Of a DNA stretch of 64,000 nt, positions 47,386 through 54,572 are shown in pieces. Each line of letters opens with the position of its first letter. Position 1 is the stretch's first letter. The translations under genes were made by a program, and so were the position numbers. The DNA lies in contig UCMS01000001.1 of the NCBI GenBank assembly GCA_900473805.1, positions 124,001-188,000 on the forward strand, written 5' to 3'. The notes under the pieces were generated by a model. It made no database searches, was not told where the DNA came from, and was given only the letters and a program-made list of their open reading frames with translations. This stretch comes from Hyphomicrobiales bacterium. GTDB taxonomy: Bacteria > Pseudomonadota > Alphaproteobacteria > Rhizobiales > Rhizobiaceae.

Positions 47386-48678
47386 ATGATATCGAGCAGA
47401 CTGGCGGAATGGATGAAGGCCTGCGGCGTTCACTATGGATGGGTTGTTGCGGTGACGACATTCCTCACCATGCTGGCCACGGCCGGTGCAATGGGGTCAG
47501 CGGGCGTCATGATCCAGCCGTTACACCAGGAGTTCGGCTGGGATATCGCCGACATCTCTTTCGCCATGGCCGTCAGGCTTGTTCTCTTCGGTTTGCTTGG
47601 TCCATTCGCCGCTGCCTTCATGACCCACTTCGGCATTCGCACTGTTGTGTTGGCCGCGCTCTCGCTTATCGCAGGGGGGATCGTTACGTCGATCTTCATG
47701 ACCGAGGTTTGGCAACTACTGGTTCTTTGGGGTGTCGTGATCGGGATTGGCACTGGCATGACGGCCATGGTCCTAGGAGCGACGGTCGCATCGAGGTGGT
47801 TCTCAAAACGGCGAGGCGTCGTTCTGGGACTCATGTCGGCCAGCACGGCCACCGGGCAACTCGTCTTTTTGCCAGCCCTCGCAGCGCTGACAGAGGATTA
47901 CGGATGGCGCACGGCCATGGGTCTTGCGGTTGCCATCATCGCCATCGCCATGATCCTTGTTCTGTTCCTCATGAAGGACCACCCCGCGGATGTGGGCCTG
48001 CCTGCTTACGGTGACGAGATCGTTTCCCCAAAGCCGGTCTCCAGCCAATCGTTGACGGCAACCCTGATATCGCCACTGACTACGTTGAAGCAGGCCTCGA
48101 CAGTGCCCGCGTTCTGGGTGTTGTTCGGCACGTTCTTCGTGTGTGGCCTATCCACCAACGGATTGATTCAGACCCACTGGATATCGATCTGCGGCGATTT
48201 CGGCATGGCAGCGGTGTCGGCAGCCAGCACCCTCGCCGTGATTGGCGTCTTCGATTTTCTCGGCACCATTTTCGCAGGCTGGCTGTCAGATCGCTACGAT
48301 AACAGGATCCTGCTCTTTTGGTTCTACGGGCTGCGCGGCTTGTCGCTCCTATACCTTTCCTTTTCCGGTTTCAGCTTGGTGGAGCTATCGGTGTTTGCCA
48401 TCTTCTATGGGCTGGATTGGGTGGCAACCGTCCCGCCGACGGTCAAGCTCACGGCAGAAACGTTCGGGCGAGAAAAAGCGGGCCTGGTCTTTGGCTGGAT
48501 TTTCACAGGGCACCAGCTCGGGGCAGCCGCTGCAGCGTTTGGCGCGGGCTATATGCGGAGCGATTTTGAGACATACATGCCGGCTTTGCAGATCGCCGGC
48601 GTCATGTGCATGTTGGCCGCCGTATCGGTTCTTCTCCTCAAGCAGCATCCTGGGCCAACACGACTGCAGCCGGCTTGA
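47386..48678 (+). CDS. Major facilitator superfamily transporter
   Basis: A 430-residue protein with 12 TM helices. It starts MISSRLAEWMKACGVHYGWV; helices 4-5 carry VIGIGTGMTAMVLGATVASR and WFSKRRGVVLGLMSASTATG, the common pattern of the monocarboxylate/oxalate-formate (OFA)-like MFS branch, and loop 8-9 has GTIFAGWLSDRYDNRILLFW. The substrate is not known; uptake of an organic acid or efflux of a small aromatic is possible. GGAGA 5 nt upstream supports ATG 47386. Its association with the MarR gene and shared operator marks a two-gene regulated module. Confidence 0.85.
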   Translation: MISSRLAEWMKACGVHYGWVVAVTTFLTMLATAGAMGSAGVMIQPLHQEFGWDIADISFAMAVRLVLFGLLGPFAAAFMTHFGIRTVVLAALSLIAGGIVTSIFMTEVWQLLVLWGVVIGIGTGMTAMVLGATVASRWFSKRRGVVLGLMSASTATGQLVFLPALAALTEDYGWRTAMGLAVAIIAIAMILVLFLMKDHPADVGLPAYGDEIVSPKPVSSQSLTATLISPLTTLKQASTVPAFWVLFGTFFVCGLSTNGLIQTHWISICGDFGMAAVSAASTLAVIGVFDFLGTIFAGWLSDRYDNRILLFWFYGLRGLSLLYLSFSGFSLVELSVFAIFYGLDWVATVPPTVKLTAETFGREKAGLVFGWIFTGHQLGAAAAAFGAGYMRSDFETYMPALQIAGVMCMLAAVSVLLLKQHPGPTRLQPA

Positions 48679-48728
48679 AACAGGCGGCCGTACCTTGCTT
48701 GGACATAGCGAGAGGGCTCGTGGCATTG

Positions 48729-48768
48729 TGATTGGCACATGTCGTCGTGTTGTCGCGAGCGCCAATCA
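48729..48768. repeat. Inverted repeat TGATTGGC...GCCAATCA
   Basis: 8-bp perfect arms separated by 24 bases, 51 nt after the MFS stop. No T run follows, so it could be a processing or attenuation hairpin, or a relic of recombination beside the direct repeat. No function is claimed. Confidence 0.35.
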
Positions 48769-48802
48769 GCGAGATAGAGGCGGAAAGCGGTGTACCCGCC
48801 CC

Positions 48803-48994
48803 CTCACCCCGGCAACAACACACTCACCAGATCCAGCGGCGCCACAAACGGCTCGCAGCCGGTGCCGCCATCGCCTCCCGCTTTAGCTTGCCGTCGATCA
48901 TCAGATGCGCTTGGCCGTGGATCTGCGACCAGACGAACTGTTCGACGGCGGCCCTGCCCTCCGGCGTGTCGCGGTTCAGGCGTTTCGCCACCGG
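48803..48994 (-). pseudogene. Truncated, frameshifted copy of the tetR 3' end (left direct repeat)
   Basis: Aligned by eye with 49714-49900, this 192-bp stretch differs by about 15 substitutions and one 5-bp insertion, with 57 bp identical at the right end. In the minus frame it encodes PVAKRLNRDTPEGRAAVEQF and then VWSQIHGQAHLMIDGKLK, then the insertion shifts the frame before the matching ...EPFVAPLDL and LLPG end. It lacks the HTH and all of the N-terminal two-thirds, so it is a non-functional fragment. Together with the right copy it brackets the toxin-antitoxin cassette. Confidence 0.85.
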
Positions 48995-49076
48995 CCCATA
49001 GCGGTCATGGACCGTCGACGAAATTGTCGCGAAAAACCGAACATTCGCGCTGTTCGTGACCAGAGCCGAAATCATT

Positions 49077-49115
49077 AGGTAGCGCGCAACCAATATGCTA
49101 AGGTAGCGCGCAACC
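49077..49115 (+). promoter_or_regulatory. Paired 15-bp direct repeats at the TA-cassette promoter
   Basis: AGGTAGCGCGCAACC occurs at 49077-49091 and again at 49101-49115, 24 bp apart, with TATGCT (a -10-like box) between them at 49094-49099. The second copy ends 14 nt before the antitoxin start. This is the expected place for an operator at which the antitoxin or the TA complex would repress its own transcription. Confidence 0.6.
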
Positions 49116-49129
49116 TGATGGAGGATGCG

Positions 49130-49354
49130 ATGCCGAGACCCAAGAGCGCCGATGACGGCCTGACCAAGTTTCAACGCTACCGGCAACAGCAGCAGCACCG
49201 GGGCATGAAGCAACTGCGCATTTGGGTGCCGGATCCTCACAGGCCCGAATTTGCCGCCGAAGCCGAGCGGCAAGGTCTGCTCCTGCGCGGTCGCTCCGAG
49301 GAGGCCGAAGCACTGGATTTCATCGCGGCTGCTGCTGAATGGCCGGAGCCGTGA
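49130..49354 (+). CDS. MazE-like antitoxin (DUF3018 type)
   Basis: A 74-residue protein starting MPRPKSADDGLTKFQRYRQQ, with MKQLRIWVPDPHRPEFAAEA and a tail ALDFIAAAAEWPEP. This is the DUF3018 antitoxin form in which a short N-terminal ribbon/loop is followed by an acidic toxin-binding tail. GGAGG at 49120-49124 lies 5 nt before ATG 49130; ATG 49118 lacks a ribosome site. It overlaps the toxin start, so the two are translationally coupled. Confidence 0.87.
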   Translation: MPRPKSADDGLTKFQRYRQQQQHRGMKQLRIWVPDPHRPEFAAEAERQGLLLRGRSEEAEALDFIAAAAEWPEP

Positions 49355-49677
49355 AAAGAGGTGATCTCGTCACGGTTTCGGCGCAGGGCGATTATGGAAA
49401 ACCCCGCCCGGCGATCGTCATTCAATCTGATTCTCTCAATGCGGCAGACAGCGTGCTCGTCGTCTTGCTCACCAGCACTATGGCTGATGCCTCGCTTTAT
49501 CGGCTCACTGTCGAGCCATCGGCGGAGAACGGTCTTAAGGTGGTTTCACAGGTTATGTTGGATAAGGTTATGGCCTATCCGCGCGCCAAATGCGGCCCGG
49601 TGATCGGTCATCTTTCTGGCGCCAATATGCTGGCTCTCAACACCATGCTTTCGGTGATGATCGGCCTTGCCGACTGA
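49351..49677 (+). CDS. PemK/MazF-family endoribonuclease toxin
   Basis: A PemK-fold mRNA interferase of ~108 residues. It begins VKRGDLVTVSAQGDYGKPRP, the typical N-terminal strand pair with the RGDxV and GKPRPAIVI signatures, and has SQVMLDKVMAYPRAKCGPVI, where the catalytic Arg/Lys pattern lies. I use GTG 49351, which overlaps the antitoxin stop as GTGA and gives the usual N-terminus; ATG 49339 adds four residues. It likely cuts mRNA at short sequence motifs when free of the antitoxin. Confidence 0.88.
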   Translation: MKRGDLVTVSAQGDYGKPRPAIVIQSDSLNAADSVLVVLLTSTMADASLYRLTVEPSAENGLKVVSQVMLDKVMAYPRAKCGPVIGHLSGANMLALNTMLSVMIGLAD

Positions 49678-49713
49678 AGGCGATCGCAATGTCTCCTGTT
49701 GGCGCAAACGCGT

Positions 49714-49900
49714 CTCACCCCGGCAAAAGCACACTCGCCAGATCCAGCGGAGCCACGAACGGCTCACACCCCGTGCCGCCTTCCTGCTGCAGCTTACCGT
49801 CGATCATCAGATGCGCGTGGCCGTGGATCTGCGACCAGACGAGCTGTTCGACGGCGGCCCTGCCCTCCGGCGTGTCGCGGTTCAGGCGTTTCGCCACCGG
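49714..49900. repeat. Right copy of the ~190-bp direct repeat (tetR 3' end)
   Basis: The intact tetR 3' end, matching 48803-48994. The two copies are in the same orientation and enclose ~719 bp that contain the TA operator, antitoxin and toxin. Such repeats could arise from insertion by homologous recombination or tandem duplication, and could let the cassette be lost by recombination. Confidence 0.85.
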
Positions 49901-50317
49901 CAACGAGATTTCCTCGAGCACGGCATGCGCCGCGTTTGCCGGGGGGCCGAGCGCGGGGTCTTCCCAGTCGAGGCGGTTGGCGGTGAACATCAGGCGGAAG
50001 AGATGCGGACGCGTGGTCGCAAAGGCGAGATAGCCACGCGAGGCGGCGCGGAGCTGCTCTGCCGGATCATCCGACGCTTGCGCCATGGCGGAGCGCATCG
50101 AGGCGCCGAACAGGCGAAACCCCTCCGTGGCAAAGGCGGTCAGCAGATGCCTGAGGGTCGGGAAGTGATGTTCGGGGGCGGCATGGGAGACGCCCACGCG
50201 GGCGGCGAGCTTGCGCAGCGTCAGGCCTTCGAGGCCATGCTCCTCCAGCATATCAAGGCCATTTTCGATCAGGGCCTGGCGCAGGTCGCCGTGGTGATAG
50301 GATTTCTGTCTTGCCAT
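49715..50317 (-). CDS. TetR/AcrR-family regulator
   Basis: A 200-residue regulator. The HTH is ALIENGLDMLEEHGLEGLTL then RKLAARVGVSHAAPEHHFPT (residues ~15-50), with HLLTAFATEGFRLFGASMRS entering the ligand domain. The C-terminal part has the WHG-like VWSQIHGHAHLMIDGKL region typical of TetR_C_33/WHG proteins. ATG 50317 gives MARQKSYHHGDLRQAL; a TTG eight codons upstream has a GGAGG that would fit it. It is divergent from the ABA4-like gene, and two 19-bp inverted repeats sit in the 100-bp gap. Confidence 0.9.
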   Translation of the reverse strand: MARQKSYHHGDLRQALIENGLDMLEEHGLEGLTLRKLAARVGVSHAAPEHHFPTLRHLLTAFATEGFRLFGASMRSAMAQASDDPAEQLRAASRGYLAFATTRPHLFRLMFTANRLDWEDPALGPPANAAHAVLEEISLPVAKRLNRDTPEGRAAVEQLVWSQIHGHAHLMIDGKLQQEGGTGCEPFVAPLDLASVLLPG

Positions 50318-50357
50318 GCCCCTTTCATAATCCCTCCGCAACTCGCCGTCAAAATCA

Positions 50358-50376
50358 ATCTTGACATTGCCAAGTT
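50358..50376. promoter_or_regulatory. Inverted-repeat operator, copy 1
   Basis: ATCTTGACATTGCCAAGTT, which matches copy 2 at the pattern ATCTTG-n-CA-nn-G-n-CAAG-n-T. It contains the only TTGACA of the gap (50361-50366), a good -35 candidate for the plus-strand operon. It starts 40 nt from the tetR start. Confidence 0.7.
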
Positions 50377-50389
50377 TAGCCGCATGCTT

Positions 50390-50408
50390 ATCTTGTCACC
50401 GTCAAGAT
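50390..50408. promoter_or_regulatory. Inverted-repeat operator, copy 2
   Basis: ATCTTGTCACCGTCAAGAT, with perfect 6-bp arms ATCTTG/CAAGAT about a 7-nt centre. It is 32 bp (about three helical turns) from copy 1 and ends 9 nt before the ABA4-like start. Two copies on one face of the helix suggest cooperative binding by the TetR protein next door. Confidence 0.75.
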
Positions 50409-50417
50409 GAGGTCAGC

Positions 50418-50849
50418 ATGTCGCCCGACACCATGTTTTCCCTCGCCAGCAGCACCGCCATGGCCGGCTGGCTGCTGTTGATCCTCGCGCCGCGCTGGGG
50501 CGCGCTGATCGCCTTCATCCGCCTGGGTCTAATCGGGGCGCTGTCGCTGACCTATGCCGTGCTTGTCTTCGTCTATTTCTTCCGCGTCGAGGGCGGCGGC
50601 TTCGGCTCGATTGCGGAGGTGCGCGCACTCTTCATGAGCGATCCGGTGCTGGTGGCGGGCTGGGTGCATTACCTCGCCTTCGATCTCTTCATGGGCACCT
50701 TTATTGCCGTCGAGGCCGACAAGCGCGGCTGGAACCGCGTGCTGCAGGCGCCGATCCTCGTTGCGGCCTTCATGTTCGGGCCGCTCGGCCTTCTGCTCTT
50801 CTATCTCACCCGCGCCACAGAGGCAGCGCTGACTTTCCGAAAGGTCTGA
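50418..50849 (+). CDS. ABA4-like (DUF4281) four-helix membrane protein
   Basis: A 143-residue protein with four TM helices. It carries FGSIAEVRALFMSDPVLVAG and WVHYLAFDLFMGTFIAVEAD, the most conserved region of the family, with a His in the second helix, and FGPLGLLLFYLTRA at the end. In plants ABA4 is needed for neoxanthin synthesis; bacterial members have no known role. Start at ATG 50418. It is the first gene of an operon behind the TetR operators, followed 3 nt later by the 281-aa membrane protein. Confidence 0.85.
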   Translation: MSPDTMFSLASSTAMAGWLLLILAPRWGALIAFIRLGLIGALSLTYAVLVFVYFFRVEGGGFGSIAEVRALFMSDPVLVAGWVHYLAFDLFMGTFIAVEADKRGWNRVLQAPILVAAFMFGPLGLLLFYLTRATEAALTFRKV

Positions 50850-50852
50850 CCG

Positions 50853-51698
50853 ATGACCATGCTCTTCAATGACAGCATTTCGCCCGCCTCTTCGCAGGAC
50901 GTCCAGGCTTTGGGAGACAGGACACGCCGCCTGCTGATCGTCGGCATCGGGCTGCAGGTGGCGCTTACCCTTCCCAGCCTGATCGCCCTCTTCATCGACG
51001 ATCGTGTGCTCAACGACATCAGCGTCTGGATCAAGCCGCTGAAATTCCAAGCTTCGCTCACCCTGATGCTGGTCACGCTGCTTTTGCTGCTGCCGCTGAT
51101 CGAGCAGAGGACACGGGCCGGGCGCGGCGTCTGGCTCGCAAGCCTGACTGCCGTGATCACGGCAAGCGGCGAAATTCTCTACATCACGCTGCAGGCGGCG
51201 CGCGGGCGGGCCTCTCATTTCAACATCAGCACGCCTTTCGAAGCGATGGCCTATAGCGTGATGGGTGCCGGTGCGGCTTTGCTCGTGCTGTCGAGCCTCG
51301 CCATCGGGCTTTACATCCTGCGGCGTCCACGTCCGGATGCGCCTGCCGGCTTGCGGCTCGGCGCCGGCTGGGGGCTCGTGCTCGGCAGCGTGGCGACCCT
51401 CATCACCGCCTTCGTCCTTGGCGGCGGCCAGATCGATGGTCCCGGCCATTGGGTCGGCGGTGTCAGGACCGATCTCGGCGGCCTGCCCCTCCTTGGCTGG
51501 TCGCGGACCGGCGGGGATCTGCGTGTGCCGCATTTTTTCGCCACCCATATCATGCAGGCGCTGCCGATCCTGGGGCTTGCACTCGACCGTCTCGCCCCCA
51601 CCTTCGCCAGACCCGGCATGCTGATCGGCGCAGCCGTTTCGCTTGCCATCGTCATTGCCACCTTTTTCCAGGCCGTGCAGGGGCAGCCCTTTCTCTGA
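50853..51698 (+). CDS. Uncharacterised polytopic membrane protein, 281 aa
   Basis: About seven TM helices. The first part has DISVWIKPLKFQASLTLMLV, a (W/I)KPLKF motif that I recall in other bacterial membrane proteins encoded beside ABA4-like genes. Later come SHFNISTPFEAMAYSVMGAG and PHFFATHIMQALPILGLALD, each with His residues that could face a cofactor or pigment. No family name or function is known to me. The ATG is 3 nt after the ABA4-like stop, so it is translated with it and probably acts with it. Confidence 0.75.
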   Translation: MTMLFNDSISPASSQDVQALGDRTRRLLIVGIGLQVALTLPSLIALFIDDRVLNDISVWIKPLKFQASLTLMLVTLLLLLPLIEQRTRAGRGVWLASLTAVITASGEILYITLQAARGRASHFNISTPFEAMAYSVMGAGAALLVLSSLAIGLYILRRPRPDAPAGLRLGAGWGLVLGSVATLITAFVLGGGQIDGPGHWVGGVRTDLGGLPLLGWSRTGGDLRVPHFFATHIMQALPILGLALDRLAPTFARPGMLIGAAVSLAIVIATFFQAVQGQPFL

Positions 51699-51829
51699 TG
51701 GCCAAATCCGGATTGTCGGCGGCAGGCGATCGATTTGGCCTGTCGCCGCCGGCCAAACGGGGCTAGTAATTCCAGCCTGCCGCGGCACCGACTCACATCC
51801 CACGCCCGCCGCGGCCCGCAGGCCCCTTC

Positions 51830-53068
51830 ATGCATGACATCCGCCCGCTCATCCCCCTTCTCGTCACTGCCGGCATTCTGATCGGCGGCAACGGGTTGCA
51901 GGGAACCTTCATTTCGCTGCGCGGTATCGAGGAAGGCTTCAGCGCCTCCGTCGTCGGCATCGTCGGCACCGGCTATTTCATCGGCTTTGTCATCGGCTGC
52001 GTCTATGTCACCAAGATCATGCGCGCGATCGGCCATATCCGTACTTTCTCCGCGCTCGCGGCCATCGCGTCAGCGGCGTCGATCGTCATGGTCCTGGTGA
52101 TCGATCCGATCTCATGGTTCCTGATGCGGCTGATACAGGGCATCTGTTTCGCCGGCCTTTTCGCGGTGGTTGAAAGCTGGCTCAATGCCCGCGTCACCAA
52201 TGCAACCCGGGCGCGGACCCTTTCCGTTTATCGCTTCGTCGATCTCGGCTCGGTGACGGCGGCACAATATCTCATCCCGCTCTTCGGCGTCAGCGGCTTC
52301 GACCTCTTCGCCATCATTTCCATGGCCCTGACGCTGTCGCTGGTGCCGATCTCCTTTGCCGATCGCTCCAGCCCGGCACCGCCGGAGGACGTCAAGTTCG
52401 ATATCCGGGTGCTTTGGTCCGTCTCGCCTCTGGCGACTGTCGGCTGCATCGTGATCGGGCTCACCAATTCCAGCTTCCGATCGCTCGGGCCGATTTATGC
52501 CGACGGCATCGGCATGTCGGTGACCGCGATCGCCACCTTCATGAGCGTCGGCATCTTCGCCGGGATCGTGCTGCAATATCCGCTCGGCCATTACTCCGAC
52601 AAGCTCGACCGGCGCATGATCATTCTGGTGTCGGCACTCGGGGCGCTGCTCGCCTGCACCTATCTCGCCTTCTTTGCCGGCAACGGGGAACTCGCCAATT
52701 TCATCGGCATCTTCGCCTTCGGGGCCTTCGCCATGCCGCTCTATTCGCTGTGCTCGGCCCATGCCAATGACCATGCGGCGCCCGGCCAGCACGCGTTGAT
52801 TTCCGCAGGGACCCTGTTCTTCTGGTCTGTCGGCGCCGTCATCGGACCGCTGTTTGCCTCGTTCCTGATCGATGCCTTCGGCCCGCATGCCCTGTTCGCC
52901 TACATGATCGTCGTCCTGACCTTCTTCGTAGCCTATACGGTGGCGCGGATCTTTGCCCGCGGCGCGGTGCCTGCCGAACGGCGCCGCATGCGCTTCCGCA
53001 GCCTGCTGCGCACATCGACTTTCTTCAGCAAGCTTGCGACACCACCGTCGGAAAAGGACGGTGGCTGA
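51830..53068 (+). CDS. MFS transporter, YcaD-like
   Basis: A 412-residue 12-TM protein. Helix 1 reads RPLIPLLVTAGILIGGNGLQ; between helices 4-5 is MRLIQGICFAGLFAVVESWL and NARVTNATRARTLSVYRFVD, the YcaD/UMF1-like signature (ESWLN). Loop 8-9 has LQYPLGHYSDKLDRRMIILV, the MFS motif A. The C-terminal tail is basic (RRMRFRSLLRTSTFFSKL). Substrate unknown. It is 131 nt after the membrane operon, so may have its own promoter. A hairpin covers its stop codon (53060-53080). Confidence 0.88.
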   Translation: MHDIRPLIPLLVTAGILIGGNGLQGTFISLRGIEEGFSASVVGIVGTGYFIGFVIGCVYVTKIMRAIGHIRTFSALAAIASAASIVMVLVIDPISWFLMRLIQGICFAGLFAVVESWLNARVTNATRARTLSVYRFVDLGSVTAAQYLIPLFGVSGFDLFAIISMALTLSLVPISFADRSSPAPPEDVKFDIRVLWSVSPLATVGCIVIGLTNSSFRSLGPIYADGIGMSVTAIATFMSVGIFAGIVLQYPLGHYSDKLDRRMIILVSALGALLACTYLAFFAGNGELANFIGIFAFGAFAMPLYSLCSAHANDHAAPGQHALISAGTLFFWSVGAVIGPLFASFLIDAFGPHALFAYMIVVLTFFVAYTVARIFARGAVPAERRRMRFRSLLRTSTFFSKLATPPSEKDGG

Positions 53069-53080
53069 ATGGCAGCCACC
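53060..53080 (+). terminator. Hairpin at the MFS stop codon
   Basis: GGTGGCTG/CAGCCACC, 8-bp stem, loop AATGG. There is no T run, so termination would be weak; it lies across the stop codon of the MFS gene. Confidence 0.4.
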
Positions 53081-53160
53081 TGCGACAGGATGGTCACGCC
53101 GGCGCTATTGATGAATGGCGGTCTCAACTTTAAAACCGGGACAATAACGGAGCCTTTCTC

Positions 53161-54570
53161 GTGTTGAACCTGTCCCGCAGAACCTTGCTCAAATCCGCAG
53201 TCGTGGCGGGCGCCTATGGCGCCGGCGTCGCCATCCTTCCGCGTCTCTCCCAGGCGCTTGCCGCTCCCACGCCGCTCGACATCGAAGCGCGGATCATCGA
53301 GGCGACGCTGGATGGGAAGGCGGCAACCCGCAATGTGATGAGCTATGGTCTCGCCAGCGCACCGTCGTCAGCCCCCTCGCCGCCGGTGCTGCGCATGCAG
53401 CGCGGAAAGCCCTTTGCGGCGAGACTGACAAACCGGCTCGACGAACCGACGACCATCCACTGGCACGGATTGCGCATTCCCAACGCGCAGGACGGCGTGC
53501 CCTTCGTCACCCAGCCATACGTCTATCCCGGCGACCGCTTCGACTATGCCTTCACGCCACCGGATGCGGGCACCTATTGGTACCATCCGCATTGCAACAC
53601 GCTGACCCAGATGGGCAGAGGCCTTGCCGGCATGCTTGTGGTCGAGGATGACGCCGATCCGACTTTCGATGGTGAAGTGGCGCTCAACCTGCGCGACTTC
53701 CGCCTCGGCAGCGACAGCCAGTTCATCGCCCAGTTCAAGCCACGCGATGCGGCCAAGACCGGCACGTTCGGCACCGTGCGCACGGCCAACTGGCAGCCGG
53801 AACCGGTTTATGACGTGCCGGCCGGCGGACTGGTGCGGCTGCGCATCCTCGCCTCGGATGTGACGCGCATCTTCAATCTGCGGTTACAGGGAGCAGAGGC
53901 GCAAATCATCGCCGTCGATGGTCATCCGGTGCCAAGCCGCGCCGCTCTGGACATGGCCATCGTCTCTCCGGGGCAGCGGCTGGACCTTGCGCTTCGCGTT
54001 CCCGACAGCGAAGGCGCCATGGTCTCACTTGAGGACATCCGGCCGTCGACGCCGAAAGTGGTTGCGCAGTTCCGCGCAGTCGGTGCGTCGCTGAAGCGCA
54101 ATCTCGGCGATCTCGGGCCGCTTGCCGAAAATGCCGGCGTCGAGGCAGACCTCGCGAATGCCACACCGATCCCGCTTCTGCTGAGCGCGACGGCGGAAAA
54201 TGCCGCAAAGGATTCCATTTGCGGGACGCTCGGCTACTCGTTCTGGGCGATCAACAAGGTGCCCTATCCGGGCGACACGCCGGATCCGACGGCACCGATC
54301 GCCGAGTTGAAGCTCGGACAGAGCTATCTCCTGAATGTCGAGAACGTGACGCCGCATGCCCATCCGATCCATCTGCACGGCATGAATTTCAAGGCTGTCA
54401 CGTCGAACAAGCAGACAGTCCAACAGCAGGTTTCCGACACCTATCTTGTGCTGCCGGACGAGAAGGTCCAGCTTGCGCTCGTGGCGGACAATCCGGGTGA
54501 CTGGGTCTTCCACTGCCACATCATCGAACACCAAAAGACCGGCATGACCGGCTATTTCCGGGTGACCTGA
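53161..54570 (+). CDS. Tat-exported multicopper oxidase
   Basis: A 469-residue laccase-like oxidase. The twin-Arg signal is LSRRTLLKSAVVAGAYGAGV, and the three cupredoxin domains hold all four copper clusters: HWHGLRIPNAQDG (~100), YWYHPHCNT (~140), HAHPIHLHGMNFK (~395) and HCHIIEHQKTGM (~445) with the type-1 Cys and axial Met. It oxidises phenols, metals (Cu(I), Mn(II)) or similar substrates in the periplasm. The start is GTG 53161 with GGAG 8 nt upstream. It is 2 nt before the MBL-fold hydrolase and probably shares its transcript. Confidence 0.92.
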   Translation: MLNLSRRTLLKSAVVAGAYGAGVAILPRLSQALAAPTPLDIEARIIEATLDGKAATRNVMSYGLASAPSSAPSPPVLRMQRGKPFAARLTNRLDEPTTIHWHGLRIPNAQDGVPFVTQPYVYPGDRFDYAFTPPDAGTYWYHPHCNTLTQMGRGLAGMLVVEDDADPTFDGEVALNLRDFRLGSDSQFIAQFKPRDAAKTGTFGTVRTANWQPEPVYDVPAGGLVRLRILASDVTRIFNLRLQGAEAQIIAVDGHPVPSRAALDMAIVSPGQRLDLALRVPDSEGAMVSLEDIRPSTPKVVAQFRAVGASLKRNLGDLGPLAENAGVEADLANATPIPLLLSATAENAAKDSICGTLGYSFWAINKVPYPGDTPDPTAPIAELKLGQSYLLNVENVTPHAHPIHLHGMNFKAVTSNKQTVQQQVSDTYLVLPDEKVQLALVADNPGDWVFHCHIIEHQKTGMTGYFRVT

Positions 54571-54572
54571 GC

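Noticed and set aside
48824-49273. 149-aa minus-strand frame spanning the left tetR fragment and the antitoxin region
   Set aside because: It joins the tetR-derived fragment to antisense of the antitoxin gene; the tetR part changes frame at a 5-bp insertion, so it is a pseudogene remnant, not a new gene.
48995-49713. Insertion sequence or transposon carrying the TA genes
   Set aside because: No transposase, terminal inverted repeats or target duplication other than the tetR-derived direct repeat is visible.
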